Shown: positions 5,436 to 5,581 of the stretch, piece after piece
Numbering within the stretch: the stretch's first letter is position 1
Layout: every line of letters starts with the position of its first letter
Assembly (NCBI GenBank): GCA_013151785.1
Contig: JAADHP010000123.1
Location: 1-5,581 of the forward strand
DNA: 5,581 nucleotides
Source of the DNA: Nitrospirota bacterium
GTDB lineage: Bacteria > Nitrospirota > Thermodesulfovibrionia > Thermodesulfovibrionales > JdFR-85
Direction of reading: 5' to 3'
The notes under the pieces: model-generated
Databases searched by the model: none
What the model was told of the DNA's origin: nothing
Seen by the model: only the letters and a program-made list of their open reading frames with translations
Translations under genes and position numbers: made by a program

Positions 5436-5581
5436 TTGTTTGAGCTTAAATTTAAGTGTATTACTGAAGCAGTGGTATGGTGGAGTCTGAAGGGCTTTGA
5501 ATTTTGCATAAGATTGGTCTTCAGGGGCTCTGCCCCTGAGACCCCAAAGAAAAGGAAAAAGACAGATTATACTTCGGGGAG
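5436..5581 (+). CDS. possible 5' end of a further reading frame, cut by the window edge
   Basis: A TTG at 5436, seven bases after AGGGAGG (5422-5428), opens a frame that stays open to the end of the window (48 codons). The start would read MFELKFKCITEAVVWW. The later part runs through the GC palindrome at 5516-5543 (RGSAPETP), which looks like translated repeat rather than protein. I recognise no family. It may be a short or decayed gene, or the start of a gene lengthened by the palindrome. CTTAAATTTAAG at 5445-5456 inside it is a perfect 12-base palindrome. The window ends in GGGGAG, which could be the ribosome site of the next true gene. Confidence 0.25.
   Translation, partial: MFELKFKCITEAVVWWSLKGFEFCIRLVFRGSAPETPKKRKKTDYTSG
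5516..5543. repeat. REP-like GC-rich palindrome
   Basis: TCAGGGGC (5521-5528), loop TCT, then GCCCCTGA (5532-5539) form a perfect 8-bp stem. GGTC (5516-5519) and GACC (5540-5543) extend it to 12 pairs with one bulged T. No T-run follows on either strand, so it is not a classical intrinsic terminator. The GGGGCTCTGCCCC core resembles dispersed intergenic palindromes common in bacterial genomes. It may protect the 3' end of the operon mRNA. Confidence 0.65.

Noticed and set aside
5516..5543. Operon terminator
   Set aside because: The hairpin is strong but followed by CCAAAGAAAAGG on the plus strand and AATCTTATGC on the minus strand, with no T-run on either side.
5566..5573. TATAAT (minus) or TATACT (plus) as promoter near the right edge
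   Set aside because: The plus-strand version has no -35 at proper spacing, and the minus-strand -35 would lie beyond the window.

Overview
The window looks like part of a metal or tetrapyrrole transport operon from an anaerobic Gram-negative bacterium. The class of organism is suggested by a secreted CbiK-type cobaltochelatase, which needs a periplasm, and by AGA/AGG- and ATA-rich codon use at moderate GC. Nitrospirota or Desulfobacterota are the lineages I would test first, but this is inference from style and gene content and no marker gene is present.

All large genes lie on the plus strand and are tightly packed. In order they are: a CbiK-like chelatase with a signal peptide (82-1047); a small PepSY-type membrane protein with conserved histidines (1058-1609); an ABC-2 type ATPase (1618-2475) with its membrane partner (2721-3458); a FecCD/BtuC-type importer permease (3723-4694); and its FecE/BtuD-type ATPase (4687-5433). 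A possible further reading frame starts at 5436 and runs off the edge. Together they suggest that a tetrapyrrole, corrinoid, siderophore or metal is bound or processed in the periplasm, possibly reduced by the PepSY protein, imported by FecCD/FecE, and that something related is exported by the ABC-2 pair. No periplasmic substrate-binding protein is visible.

The operon is interrupted twice, each time exactly at a gene junction. Insert 1 (2476-2720, 245 bp) is bounded by an 8-bp direct repeat, ATGTTTAA, which at each end is also a start-codon context. It carries on the minus strand what looks like a complete miniature gene: a TTGAAA-N17-TATACT promoter with extended -10, an ATG six bases after the -10 (so a predicted leaderless mRNA), a 63-residue coiled-coil protein, and a hairpin plus T-run at its end. 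Insert 2 (about 3459-3712) is a nested palindrome: a 21-bp stem enclosing two 8-bp hairpins, with weaker AT-rich inverted repeats outside. In a minus-strand transcript both stem mismatches become G-U pairs.

Both inserts leave an open sense frame that starts on an ATG overlapping the upstream stop and ends at a TAA inside the downstream ATGTTTAA start, which may preserve translational coupling. The downstream flank (5434-5581) holds a strong REP-like GC palindrome. I found no rRNA, tRNA, CRISPR array or transposase gene.
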